From: Ruminococcus sp. UBA6407
GTDB taxonomy: Bacteria; Bacillota; Clostridia; Oscillospirales; Ruminococcaceae
Reading direction: 5' to 3'
DNA: 19,910 bases
Assembly: GCA_002438605.1 (NCBI GenBank)
Contig: DJPR01000009.1
Coordinates: 2,617-22,526 of the forward strand
Within the stretch, counting starts at the first letter, position 1. Each line of letters starts with the position of its first letter. Below, piece after piece: positions 1-8,317 of the stretch. The translations under genes and the position numbers were made by a program. Below the pieces are notes generated by a model. The model saw only the letters and a program-made list of their open reading frames with translations, was not told the DNA's origin and did no database searches.

Positions 1-157
1 TCTATGCAATCTGACGAAAAATATATTTGCGTTTCTGCCGCACAAGCTTTGTCTGGTTGTTATCTCAAAAATATTAACTGATGAAATTAATTTTATTGAA
101 ATAAATTAACTTAATTAGTGCAATATAACAAATTTTGATAAATTATTTTATTTTATA
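1..157. other. Upstream non-coding AT-rich stretch
   Basis: No credible gene is seen here. The first 60 bases are less AT-rich than what follows and contain CCGCACAAGCTTTG at about 38-51, which resembles the repeat arm at the far end of the window. They may be the edge of a dispersed repeat. The remainder, about 60-157, is almost pure A/T with short imperfect inverted repeats and no clear terminator for an upstream gene. Confidence 0.4.
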
Positions 158-187
158 TTGACAAGAGTTTATTTGCTGTATTATAAT
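158..187 (+). promoter_or_regulatory. Sigma-A-type promoter of the glycan operon
   Basis: TTGACA at 158-163 is a perfect -35 box and TATAAT at 182-187 a perfect -10 box, separated by 18 bases. Transcription should start near 194, giving an untranslated leader of roughly 150 nt before the aminotransferase gene. No comparable promoter is seen before 13882, so this one probably drives the whole 13-gene run. Confidence 0.75.
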
Positions 188-192
188 ATAAC

Positions 193-208
193 ATGTGAAA
201 TTTCATAT
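193..208. promoter_or_regulatory. Inverted repeat at the predicted transcription start (possible operator)
   Basis: ATGTGAAATTTCATAT is a 16-base inverted repeat with one mismatch pair around the perfect palindrome TGAAATTTCA (196-205). It lies just downstream of the -10 box and spans the predicted +1, a usual place for a repressor site. In AT-rich DNA such palindromes also arise by chance. No cognate regulator is encoded in the window. Confidence 0.3.
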
Positions 209-217
209 ACTTTTTTG

Positions 218-310
218 ACTTTTTATGACTAAAAAGTGTTTTATTTTACTTCAAGAAAGATGATTATATTATAAAAATTAAGAGCTTGGATATTATTATA
301 AATAAAACAC
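218..310 (+). promoter_or_regulatory. Leader with two mutually exclusive hairpins
   Basis: Hairpin A pairs ACTTTTTA (218-225) with TAAAAAGT (230-237) around a TGAC loop, and a T-rich stretch follows. Hairpin B pairs GTGTTTTATTT (236-246) with AAATAAAACAC (300-310), 11 contiguous pairs. The two share bases 236-237, so they compete in part. This could be an attenuation or antitermination leader. The stems are AT-rich and weak, and no known riboswitch fold was recognised. Confidence 0.3.
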
Positions 311-349
311 CTTATGATGAATCTATAACTGGAACTAGGGATGAAGAAA

Positions 350-1618
350 ATGAATTTTAAACCATTTGAAAAGAAAATCTGGCTCTCATCACCGACAATG
401 CATGGCGATGAACAGAAATGGGTCAATGATGCATTTGAAAAAAACTGGATTACAACAGCAGGTGAAAATGTAAACGAGGTAGAAAAGCTCGTTGCTGAAA
501 AAATTGGATGTAAGTATTCTGTTGCACTTTCATGCGGTACAGGTGCATTGCATCTTGCAATTAAACTTGCAGGTGAAAAGCTCTATGGTCAGGCAAAGTC
601 TAACTGCGGAACGCTTCAAGGTCATAAGGTATTTTGTTCTGACATGACATTTGATGCAACAGTAAATCCTGTTGCATATGAGGACGGCGAGGCTGTTTTC
701 ATTGATACAGAATGTGATACATGGAATATGGATCCTGTTGCACTTGAAAAGGCTTTTGAGATCTATCCTGATGTAAAACTTGTTGTTTTGGTGCATCTCT
801 ATGGAACACCTGCGAAACTTGACGAGATTATGGCATTATGTGAAAAGCACAATGCTGTTCTTATTGAAGATGCAGCGGAGTCTTTTGGTGCTACATATAA
901 AGGTAAGCAAACCGGTACTTTCGGCATTGGTAATATCATAAGTTTTAATGGCAACAAGATTATCACAGGCTCATCAGGTGGTATGTTCCTTACAGACAGT
1001 AAGGCAGATGCTGATAAGGTGAGAAAGTGGTCAACACAGAGCCGTGAAGCTGCTGCTTGGTATCAGCATGAAGAAATTGGATATAACTACAGAATGTCTA
1101 ACATCATTGCAGGAGTCGTTCGTGGTCAGATGCCGTATCTGGAAGAACATATCGCACAGAAAAAGGCAATCTATATGAGATACAAAGAGGGATTTAAGGG
1201 ACTTCCTGTTCATATGAATCCTTATGATGAGAAAAACAGCGAGCCGAACTTCTGGCTTAGCTGTATGATTATTGACAAAGATGCAATGTGCAGACAGGTA
1301 AGAGGAGAACAGGATGCACTCTATATTTCTGAGAATGGTAAAAGCTGTCCGACAGAAATACTTGAAACGCTTGCAAAATATAATGCAGAGGGCAGACCGA
1401 TTTGGAAGCCAATGCATATGCAGCCTATCTACAGAATGAACCCATTCATCACTGTAAACGGCAACGGCAGAGGTCAGACAAATGCTTATATTGCAGGTGA
1501 CCTTGAAGATGTAGGTAATGATATTTTTGAGAGAGGTCTGTGCCTGCCGTCTGATAATAAGATGACAGCAGAAGAACAGGATATTATTATTCAGATTATC
1601 AGAAATTGTTTTGAGTGA
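350..1618 (+). CDS. DegT/DnrJ/EryC1-family PLP aminotransferase (PglE-like)
   Basis: This is a sugar aminotransferase that would transfer an amino group from an amino acid to a nucleotide-linked 4-keto sugar, in the cytoplasm. Residues are numbered from an upstream ATG at 341. SCGTGALHL (64-72) lies in the cofactor pocket. EDAAESFGA (176-184) holds the Asp for the pyridine nitrogen. FNGNKIITG (202-210) holds Lys206, the expected Schiff-base lysine. YNYRMSN (248-254) is typical of the family, and WKPMHMQP near residue 360 is typical of PglE-type enzymes that make bacillosamine precursors. Full length is 422-425 residues, a little longer than PglE, with extra sequence before WKPMHMQP. I prefer ATG 350 because AGGG (337-340) sits 9 bases upstream, whereas it abuts ATG 341. 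The acyltransferase gene follows 10 bases later. The matching 4,6-dehydratase is not in the window. The exact sugar substrate is unknown. Confidence 0.9.
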   Translation: MNFKPFEKKIWLSSPTMHGDEQKWVNDAFEKNWITTAGENVNEVEKLVAEKIGCKYSVALSCGTGALHLAIKLAGEKLYGQAKSNCGTLQGHKVFCSDMTFDATVNPVAYEDGEAVFIDTECDTWNMDPVALEKAFEIYPDVKLVVLVHLYGTPAKLDEIMALCEKHNAVLIEDAAESFGATYKGKQTGTFGIGNIISFNGNKIITGSSGGMFLTDSKADADKVRKWSTQSREAAAWYQHEEIGYNYRMSNIIAGVVRGQMPYLEEHIAQKKAIYMRYKEGFKGLPVHMNPYDEKNSEPNFWLSCMIIDKDAMCRQVRGEQDALYISENGKSCPTEILETLAKYNAEGRPIWKPMHMQPIYRMNPFITVNGNGRGQTNAYIAGDLEDVGNDIFERGLCLPSDNKMTAEEQDIIIQIIRNCFE

Positions 1619-1628
1619 GGATATTTAA

Positions 1629-2198
1629 ATGACAAAAAAACGTTTGTGGCAGACAATTCGTATGTGGCTAATGATGAGCAGCGTAAAGCGTGTTGCATAT
1701 TTACGTGATAATAAAATCTTTCGGTCGATAGGTGAAAATGTTACAATTATGGATCGGAAGATTCCGTTGTATGCTAAGTTGATCAGCATTCATAATAATG
1801 TTAGAATTGCATCAGGTGTTACGTTTGCAACACACGATATAATACATTATATGCTCAATAACCGCAATGCATCAGATGATTCCAAAAAATACACTGAAAA
1901 TATCGGATGTATTGAAATAATGGATAATGTATTTATTGGTTCAAATTCTACAATTGTAGGTGGTGTCAGAATTGGCCCTAATGCAATTGTAGCCGCAGGT
2001 GCAGTTGTAACAAAAGATGTACCGCCAAATTCTGTAGTTGGCGGAGTGCCTGCAAAATATATTTGCAGCATTGACGAGTATATTGCTAAAAGGGAAGATC
2101 AATATCCAAAGGAATATGCACCAAAACATCAGGATGTGTCTGACGAATTGACAGAATATATGTGGAATAAATTTTATTCCGAAAGAACTTCTAAATAA
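1629..2198 (+). CDS. Left-handed beta-helix (hexapeptide) acyltransferase
   Basis: This is a likely cytoplasmic acetyl- or acyl-CoA-dependent transferase acting on a sugar hydroxyl or amine. The 189-residue protein has a short basic N-terminal helix and then hexapeptide repeats, clearest at 95-142 ([12 protein letters not shown]..., [15 protein letters not shown]). It ends with the usual GGVPAK (138-143). THD (68-70) resembles the catalytic His region of maltose/NodL-type O-acetyltransferases. It sits where PglD would be in a bacillosamine cluster, between a PglE-like and a PglC-like gene. However, it lacks the N-terminal nucleotide-sugar-binding domain with which PglD begins, so O-acetylation is at least as likely as N-acetylation. 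GAGGA overlapping the previous stop codon is its ribosome site. Confidence 0.85.
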   Translation: MTKKRLWQTIRMWLMMSSVKRVAYLRDNKIFRSIGENVTIMDRKIPLYAKLISIHNNVRIASGVTFATHDIIHYMLNNRNASDDSKKYTENIGCIEIMDNVFIGSNSTIVGGVRIGPNAIVAAGAVVTKDVPPNSVVGGVPAKYICSIDEYIAKREDQYPKEYAPKHQDVSDELTEYMWNKFYSERTSK

Positions 2199-2234
2199 TA
2201 AATATAAAAGGAATGAAATTGTAAATTGAATAAA

Positions 2235-2870
2235 ATGAATCATAAGGTTAAGGGACCATACGAGGCTTTTTTTAAGCGTTTTATTGATATTGCCTGTTCA
2301 CTGTTGTTTATTTTGGTTTTTTGGTGGCTTTTTTTAATTCTTGCCTTAATAGTCAGAGTTAATCTTGGAGCTCCCGTAATTTTTACACAGGATCGTCCCG
2401 GAAAAGACGGCAAGATTTTTAAATTGTACAAGTTCAGATCTATGAGTAATGCTAGAGATGAAAATGGTGAGTTTCTTCCGGACAAGCAGAGAATTACAAA
2501 GTTTGGCAGACTTCTTCGTTCTACGAGTCTTGATGAGCTTCCTGAATTGTTTAACATTCTCAAGGGAGATATGTCAATTATAGGACCCAGACCTTTATTG
2601 GTTAAATACCTTGAGCATTACAACAGCAATGATATCAGACGCCATGAAGTCAGACCCGGACTTACAGGCTGGGCTCAGGTAAATGGCCGAAATGCTCTTA
2701 CATGGAAGGACAAATTCAGTAAAGACATTGAATACGTTGACAATATTACTTTTTTAATGGATCTGAAAATAGTATTTCTAACCATAAAGAAGATATTTGC
2801 GAGAGAAGGTATTGAATTTATTGAAGGGCATCAGTCTGTTATGGAGTATTTTGAAAATAATAAGGATTGA
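2235..2870 (+). CDS. Initiating phosphoglycosyl transferase (PglC/WcaJ C-terminal type)
   Basis: This monotopic membrane enzyme starts glycan assembly by moving a sugar-1-phosphate from a UDP-sugar to polyprenyl phosphate on the inner face of the membrane. Numbered from TTG 2226, one hydrophobic helix at about 20-45 is the re-entrant anchor. QDRPG (55-59), YKFRSM (68-73), the SLDELPE segment with the Asp103-Glu104 catalytic pair, GPRP (120-123) and RPGLTGWAQVNGRN (143-156) are the family hallmarks. At 211-214 residues it is a minimal PglC-size protein without the extra domains of WbaP. The start is uncertain: the only Shine-Dalgarno-like stretch (AAAAGG, 2206-2211) is 14 bases before TTG 2226 and 23 before ATG 2235. 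With the PglE-like neighbour, a bacillosamine-type or other amino sugar is a reasonable first sugar. Confidence 0.92.
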   Translation: MNHKVKGPYEAFFKRFIDIACSLLFILVFWWLFLILALIVRVNLGAPVIFTQDRPGKDGKIFKLYKFRSMSNARDENGEFLPDKQRITKFGRLLRSTSLDELPELFNILKGDMSIIGPRPLLVKYLEHYNSNDIRRHEVRPGLTGWAQVNGRNALTWKDKFSKDIEYVDNITFLMDLKIVFLTIKKIFAREGIEFIEGHQSVMEYFENNKD

Positions 2871-2921
2871 TGCTGCTTTTTTAATTATATAATGTGGAGA
2901 TTAATTAGCCGGTAATGTATT

Positions 2922-4196
2922 ATGGAAAAAACAACTTACATGTTAAATAATATTGATGACATTAAACATGCATCTTTGATTGACAAATTAATTGCTGTAT
3001 TACTTGCAATGTCACCTATACTACAGCACTATAAAGGTATTTTCGGCAATGCCGGAGTTACAGTTCTGATTATTTGTTTTCCTTTTCTGGTAGGCAAAAT
3101 ACTTATGATTGGAAAATTATATGCAGAATCAATTTTTTTTGTAATGCCTTTGATTCTTTTTGATATATATAAATCAATAGATCATGGCTTTTCTGTCAGT
3201 TCGCTTGCTCGTTCAGTATTAACAATGGTTGTTTATATTGCAATATCAAACGATTATGTTAACAGAAAGTATTTTCTGAAAGTGTGTTTATTTATTTCAG
3301 AAATGGCTTCTGTTCTTATAATATGTCAGTATATATGCTTTTATATTCTGGGTTTTCATTTAAAATTAGTTCCTGTAAATCTTCTTCTTCCTGAAAGCAG
3401 TCAATGGATTGGTTGTGTAACAACAGGATTGGTTTCTATTACAGGAAGCAGCAACGGATATTACAGACCATCTGCATTTTTTCTCGAACCCTCTCATTTC
3501 TTTTTGTTTGTTTTCCCGCAGCTTCTTCTGACTCTTCTTTCAGAGGGATATTCCAAAAAGAAAATGCATAAAGCACTCTTGCTTACGATTGGGCTATTGT
3601 TTTCTACATCAGGTATGGCAATAGCCGTTGTTGTTGCTGCATGGGCTTTTTATTTGTTATTTTATTCAAAACATTCAGACAAGTTTATAATTCAAAAATT
3701 GCTATCAGTTAAAAGCATTATATTGTTAATTGTCGGAGTGTTTGCTTTAGTAGTATTGTATATTAAAGTTCCGTTTGTTCAGTCAACAGTAAACAGAATT
3801 GTTATTGGTGACAAGTACGGAAATACTGCAATAAGCGGAAGAACTCTTCAGGCTAATCAGCTGCTTGATCAAATGCATGGCGGGCAACTGCTTTTTGGAG
3901 TGACTAAAGACATATCTAATATTGAATTTAACCTTTCAGGCTATGCGGCAACTATGTACAGATATGGATTAATTGGTGTTATTCTGTCGTATGTAGTGTA
4001 TGTGCGTGGAGTTATACAGCTTAAGCGTCATTTCAGAATTGTTAGTATGGTTATTCTTGTAATTTCTTTTTTTACTGCTCATACCCATGGTACTTATCAT
4101 TTGATTTATTACGTTCTAATTATAATAGAAGGTTTTAATGTGCAAAAGAAGGGATTTTCAATTAATAAGGTTAAAAATTCCTCAAAAACAATCTAA
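2922..4196 (+). CDS. Wzy-like polysaccharide polymerase / O-antigen ligase-type membrane protein
   Basis: This integral membrane protein of 424 residues has roughly ten or more hydrophobic segments across its length. YRPSAFFLEPSHFF (181-194) matches the Pro/Phe-rich loop common in capsule polymerases. SGRTLQANQL (305-314) lies in a later non-membrane segment, as in Wzy proteins with an external loop. Wzy enzymes join lipid-linked repeat units on the outer face of the membrane. The neighbouring flippase gene supports polymerisation rather than ligation, but sequence alone does not exclude a ligase of the same superfamily. The start has no strong ribosome site nearby. In-frame TAA at 2913-2915 rules out an upstream extension apart from ATT codons. 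The 51-base gap from the preceding gene shows no terminator. Confidence 0.82.
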   Translation: MEKTTYMLNNIDDIKHASLIDKLIAVLLAMSPILQHYKGIFGNAGVTVLIICFPFLVGKILMIGKLYAESIFFVMPLILFDIYKSIDHGFSVSSLARSVLTMVVYIAISNDYVNRKYFLKVCLFISEMASVLIICQYICFYILGFHLKLVPVNLLLPESSQWIGCVTTGLVSITGSSNGYYRPSAFFLEPSHFFLFVFPQLLLTLLSEGYSKKKMHKALLLTIGLLFSTSGMAIAVVVAAWAFYLLFYSKHSDKFIIQKLLSVKSIILLIVGVFALVVLYIKVPFVQSTVNRIVIGDKYGNTAISGRTLQANQLLDQMHGGQLLFGVTKDISNIEFNLSGYAATMYRYGLIGVILSYVVYVRGVIQLKRHFRIVSMVILVISFFTAHTHGTYHLIYYVLIIIEGFNVQKKGFSINKVKNSSKTI

Positions 4197-4257
4197 AAGT
4201 ATTTGCAAATTATTAGAAAATTTTTAACAGTCATTTTTTAAGAAAGGACAATATGCA

Positions 4258-5703
4258 ATGCCCACAGAAATTAAAAGAGGAAATACCAAGCTTGCCTTGA
4301 AATCAGGCTTTTGGTATGTACTGAGTACAGTTATAACCAAAGGACTTGCATTCATCACAACACCTATATTTGCACGAATGATGAATAAAACTGACTATGG
4401 TGAATTTTCAAATTTTGCATATTGGCAGTCACTTTTGGTTATTGTTGTGAGCCTTGAAATGTACAACACGCTTAGTCGTGCTTTTTATGACTATAAGGAT
4501 GATTATGAGCAATATGCCTCAACTGTTACAATTGCAGGAATTATTACCTCTGCTGTTTTTTATGTGTTATTTCTTCTTAGCAGTAAGTGGATTTATAAAC
4601 TGGTTGCAATTCCGCCTCAGTTTATTCATTTGATGTTTTTTACTATTCTTTGTCAGGGTGCACGTCAAGTATTTCTTACAAAAGAGAGAACCCTATACAA
4701 ATATAAATCTGTTGCGTTTATTTCGATGATTTCGTTGGTAATACCGACACTTCTTTCAATTGCAATTGTTTATTGTGTGTCGGAAAGCGAAAGATTGTCG
4801 GCTCGTATGTATGGTTTTTACATTCCGTATGCATTAATAGGTTTATATTGTGCATTTGACCTCATCAGGAAAGGCAAATGTTTCAAACTTGATCATCTAA
4901 AGTATGCATTGGTTCTTGCGATGCCGCTGCTTGTACATTACCTGACAACATATATCCTATCTTCAACAAATGTAATCTTTGCGAAAAGTATTCTTGGCTC
5001 TGAGGCAGCAGCTATATTAAGCATTATAACAAGTATCATGAATATTCTTACAATACTTTTTCAATCAGTTACAGGTGCCATGACAACATATATGATGGAT
5101 AATCTTGAAACAAGAACTTATGACAAGGTAAGAAATTGTCTGACGTTATTAGCTGTTGGCAGTGCAGTTATATCATGCGGATTAATTATATTTGGACCTG
5201 AGGTTGTAACAATTATAGGCGGTTCAAAATACAGAAGTGCTGTTTCTCTAATTCCGACAAGTGTTCTGGCAATTTTTTTCCAGATACTTACTTCATCACT
5301 TGCAATAATTTTAACCTATGACAAAAATGTTGTAAAAACAGCAGTTTATACAGCCGCAATTGCCATTGTAAGCATAATTTTGAAAATTCTTCTTTTAAAA
5401 CAATGCGGATATGCAATTCTGCCTGTTATCAATGCAGCGGCATTTGTAATGACATTGATTGTTAACAGCATACTTGTATGTAGGGCAGGTTATAAAAAAT
5501 GTATTGATTTTAAAAAAATACTTGGAATAGTTATTTTAATGGTCATGTTTACATTGATTGCACCGATACTATATCAATACACAGCTTTTAGATATATTGT
5601 TATCAGTTTGCTCTTTGTTATATTTGCAGTTATTCTTATTATAAAAAGAAATCTTTGGTTGCCAATGATTAAAAAATATATGAAAAAAAGGAAATCAAAG
5701 TGA
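4258..5703 (+). CDS. Wzx-like lipid-linked glycan flippase (MVF/MATE fold)
   Basis: This 481-residue membrane protein has about 12-14 predicted helices. After a short cytoplasmic N-terminus it shows the classic first repeat SGFWYVLSTVITKG...TTPIFARMM...DYGEFS (about 16-51), typical of polysaccharide-biosynthesis exporters. The C-terminus is a hydrophobic pair of helices with a Lys/Arg-rich tail. It should move undecaprenyl-pyrophosphate-linked repeat units across the membrane for the Wzy-like polymerase encoded upstream. AAAGGA at 4243-4248, 9-10 bases before the ATG, is the ribosome site. The ATP-grasp gene follows only 11 bases after its stop, pointing to coupled expression. Confidence 0.9.
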   Translation: MPTEIKRGNTKLALKSGFWYVLSTVITKGLAFITTPIFARMMNKTDYGEFSNFAYWQSLLVIVVSLEMYNTLSRAFYDYKDDYEQYASTVTIAGIITSAVFYVLFLLSSKWIYKLVAIPPQFIHLMFFTILCQGARQVFLTKERTLYKYKSVAFISMISLVIPTLLSIAIVYCVSESERLSARMYGFYIPYALIGLYCAFDLIRKGKCFKLDHLKYALVLAMPLLVHYLTTYILSSTNVIFAKSILGSEAAAILSIITSIMNILTILFQSVTGAMTTYMMDNLETRTYDKVRNCLTLLAVGSAVISCGLIIFGPEVVTIIGGSKYRSAVSLIPTSVLAIFFQILTSSLAIILTYDKNVVKTAVYTAAIAIVSIILKILLLKQCGYAILPVINAAAFVMTLIVNSILVCRAGYKKCIDFKKILGIVILMVMFTLIAPILYQYTAFRYIVISLLFVIFAVILIIKRNLWLPMIKKYMKKRKSK

Positions 5704-5714
5704 GAGGAGTTAGT

Positions 5715-6941
5715 ATGAAAGCGATGGTTATTGCAGGAGGCGTTCCGCAGATGGAATTACTCCGCCAATTAAAAGAAAGAAAAATTGAAACAGTTTTACT
5801 TGACGGGAATGAAAATTGTCTTGCAAGAGCAATTCCGGATAAGTTTTATAAGGTCAACATTTTTAATATAGAAGATGTAAAAAAAATAGCTGTTGATGAA
5901 AAAGTAGACTTTATTATTACTGTATGTGCAGATCAGGTTCTTTTGGTTGTTGCAGAAGTTTCTGAGATGCTCGGTTTACCTTGCTATATTGGATATAAAC
6001 AGGCACAAGATGTATCTGATAAAATCCGAATGAAGAAAATTTTTAAAGAAAATAAAATTCCAACTACAAAGTATCTTGAGCTTGAAAGTCTTGACATGAA
6101 TGAAATAGCCAAGCTTAATTATCCATTGGTTGTTAAACCTGTAGATGCCTACAGTTCAAAAGGAGTACGTAAAGCTGAAACCGAAAAAGAACTTATAGCT
6201 TATTACAATGAGGCAAAAAAAATCAGCCGCAGCGGTGGGGTTATTGTTGAAGAATTTTTTGAAGGCGAAGAAATCAGTGTTGATGCATTTGTACTCAATG
6301 GCAAAGCTCATATTCTCAGTATAACAAACAGTGAAAAAGTTAAGGATAAAGACAGATTTGTTATTTTCAGAGGACGTTATCCTGCTGCTATTCCTGATAC
6401 AATCAGAAATCAAATTGAAGATGTCGCTCAAAAAATTGCAGATAGCTTTGGTCTTGTAAATTCACCTCTTCTTGTACAGCTTCTGCACAATAATAAAAAC
6501 ATTTCTGTTCTTGAATTTTGTGCAAGAACCGGCGGCAACATGAAGTGGCTGCTGATAAAAAATTCCTGTGGTGTCGATGTAATAACCGCAACTATTGATA
6601 TTACACTTGGATTAGTACCTGACATTACTCCAAAAGAAGTAAATAACAATGTTGTCGTTAACGATTTTATATACTGTAAGCCTGGTGTTTTTGATCATTT
6701 TGAAGGATTTGATGAACTTGTTGAAAATGGTATAATCAATGAATTTCATCCTGTTCGAACAAAGGGGACAGAAATGCATGGTGTTACAAGCAGCAGTGAC
6801 AGAATTGCGGGAATGAATATTATTGCTGATTCTGTTGATGAATACAACAAGAAACTCAGGATTATTCTTGATCAAATTGCTGTTATTGATACTGAAGGCA
6901 ATGATATGACCAGACGCGACCTATTGCCTGAAATGAACTAA
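5715..6941 (+). CDS. ATP-grasp carboxylate-amine ligase
   Basis: An ATP-grasp enzyme activates a carboxylate as an acyl phosphate and joins it to an amine or thiol, in the cytoplasm. In the 408-residue protein, an N-terminal Rossmann-like part (MKAMVIAGGVPQM...) precedes LVVKPVDAYSSKGV (138-151), with the ATP-binding Lys141 and a loop over the triphosphate. VEEFFEGEEISVD (178-190) and the metal-binding end LEFCARTGG (266-274) complete the core, and about 130 residues of C-terminal domain follow. ATG 5715 is chosen because AGGAG (5705-5709) lies 5 bases before it; the open frame extends upstream to GTG 5700. It sits between the glycan-assembly genes and the carboxylic-acid genes, so it is the obvious candidate to couple the acid to an amino sugar or amino acid. 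The real substrates cannot be read from sequence. Confidence 0.88.
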   Translation: MKAMVIAGGVPQMELLRQLKERKIETVLLDGNENCLARAIPDKFYKVNIFNIEDVKKIAVDEKVDFIITVCADQVLLVVAEVSEMLGLPCYIGYKQAQDVSDKIRMKKIFKENKIPTTKYLELESLDMNEIAKLNYPLVVKPVDAYSSKGVRKAETEKELIAYYNEAKKISRSGGVIVEEFFEGEEISVDAFVLNGKAHILSITNSEKVKDKDRFVIFRGRYPAAIPDTIRNQIEDVAQKIADSFGLVNSPLLVQLLHNNKNISVLEFCARTGGNMKWLLIKNSCGVDVITATIDITLGLVPDITPKEVNNNVVVNDFIYCKPGVFDHFEGFDELVENGIINEFHPVRTKGTEMHGVTSSSDRIAGMNIIADSVDEYNKKLRIILDQIAVIDTEGNDMTRRDLLPEMN

Positions 6942-6962
6942 TGAATGTGATAAGGAGTACAA

Positions 6963-8303
6963 ATGAATCAAACTATTGAATTTCTGGATGCGATAGATAA
7001 AGTGTATAACAGAGAGATACCCGATGATGTTTTGAGCAGAGCAAGACAATCTCTGCTTGATTATATTGCTGTAACTTGTGCCGGTGCGAAATTTCAGAAA
7101 AGTAAACTTGAACGTTATCTTGAATTTGCCGAACCGGAAAAGGGAAACTATAAAGCAATTGGACTAAATATGAATTTGGCTATGAATGAAGCTGTTTTTC
7201 TTAATGGCTTGAATGGACATGCTCTCGATTTTGATGACGGAACAAATTCCGGAATAATACATCTTGGAAGTCCGATTTTCTCATTACTATTGCCGCTTGC
7301 ACAGAAATATAAAAAAACTGTTGATGAAGTGTTAAGGGCAGCTATAGTCGGATATGAAACCTCATATACCATGGCAATATCCATTCAGCCCGGACATAAA
7401 GCTCTTGGCTACCATGCAACAGGTACCTGCGGTACTCTCGGCACTGTTATTGCTGCTTCTTATATGCTTAATTTTACAAAAGAAGAGAGATTTCAGGCTT
7501 TTGCATCTGCGTCTGTTGCTGCATCAGGAATGTTAAAAGTTCTTGATGACGGTTCTGAACTTAAACCATATAATGTTGCCAAAACGGCACTTTTGGCATT
7601 GACTGCACTTCGTATGTCAAAAGCAGGTTTCAAAGGGCATGCTGATCCACTTGGCGGCAGAGGATTTCTGAAGATGATGACAGGACGTGATGACATTCAG
7701 CTGAAATCAGTTCTTCAGAATGGTACATATGCAATAATGAAAACATATACTAAGCCTTATGCATCATGCCGTTATACTCATCCATCAGTTGAAGCTGCAA
7801 TTAATCTGCGAAATAAGTTTAACTTAAAACCTGCTGATATTGAACGAATTGATATTAAAACTTATGATCTCGCTGTTGCAGGTCATGATCATACTGATAT
7901 TCCGGGTTCATATAGTGCAAAAATGAGTACACCATATGCAGTTGCTGCCGGATTGATTTATGGACGAGCCGGTCTTCAGGAATTCAGCGAAGACATGGTA
8001 AAAAATGAGGAAATACTTGAACTAACCAAAAAAGTTCATGTAATGCCCGATGAACAGTTAAGTCGGGAATTTCCTGATATTCAGGCTGCAATAGAAACAA
8101 TTACTGCAAAATCCGGTACATTTACCGAACGTGTTGACTTCCCGAAAGGAGAGCCTGAAAATCCTTTAACAGAAAGTGAATTTAAGTGTCGTTATGATAT
8201 GCTTATGATGTATTCAGGTATAAGCAGTAATATCGCTGATTCCGTGTATGAAATGATAACTCAGTACACAGTTGCTGCTGATGAAATTTTGAAGAATTTA
8301 TAA
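6963..8303 (+). CDS. MmgE/PrpD family protein
   Basis: The family includes 2-methylcitrate dehydratase, cis-aconitate decarboxylase and iminodisuccinate epimerase, all acting on small polycarboxylic acids without a metal cofactor. The 446-residue length is normal. Hallmarks are NGHALDFDD (84-92), HATGTCG (151-157), GHADPLGGRGF near 225-235, KPYASCRYTHPSVEAA near 266-281 and NPLTESEF near the C-terminus. No signal peptide is seen, so it is cytoplasmic. AAGGAG, 6-7 bases before the ATG, is a strong ribosome site. It is the first of seven consecutive carboxylic-acid enzyme genes inside a polysaccharide operon, where a propionate pathway role is unlikely: no methylcitrate synthase or methylisocitrate lyase accompanies it. 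The specific reaction is unknown. Confidence 0.9.
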   Translation: MNQTIEFLDAIDKVYNREIPDDVLSRARQSLLDYIAVTCAGAKFQKSKLERYLEFAEPEKGNYKAIGLNMNLAMNEAVFLNGLNGHALDFDDGTNSGIIHLGSPIFSLLLPLAQKYKKTVDEVLRAAIVGYETSYTMAISIQPGHKALGYHATGTCGTLGTVIAASYMLNFTKEERFQAFASASVAASGMLKVLDDGSELKPYNVAKTALLALTALRMSKAGFKGHADPLGGRGFLKMMTGRDDIQLKSVLQNGTYAIMKTYTKPYASCRYTHPSVEAAINLRNKFNLKPADIERIDIKTYDLAVAGHDHTDIPGSYSAKMSTPYAVAAGLIYGRAGLQEFSEDMVKNEEILELTKKVHVMPDEQLSREFPDIQAAIETITAKSGTFTERVDFPKGEPENPLTESEFKCRYDMLMMYSGISSNIADSVYEMITQYTVAADEILKNL

Positions 8304-8317
8304 AAAAGGGGACAAAA

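Noticed and set aside
530..1417. Antisense open frames opposite the aminotransferase gene and similar ones along the window
   Set aside because: They lie opposite well-supported genes, have cysteine- and phenylalanine-rich unnatural composition and lack ribosome sites.
1629..2198. PglD acetyltransferase
   Set aside because: The N-terminal nucleotide-sugar-binding domain of PglD is absent.
2214..2225. Mini-ORF ATG AAA TTG TAA just before the PglC-like gene
   Set aside because: The only Shine-Dalgarno-like bases lie two bases from this ATG, too close to work, and three codons carry no other support.
6963..8303. prpD of the methylcitrate cycle
   Set aside because: No methylcitrate synthase or methylisocitrate lyase gene is nearby and the gene is inside a glycan operon, so only the family is assigned.
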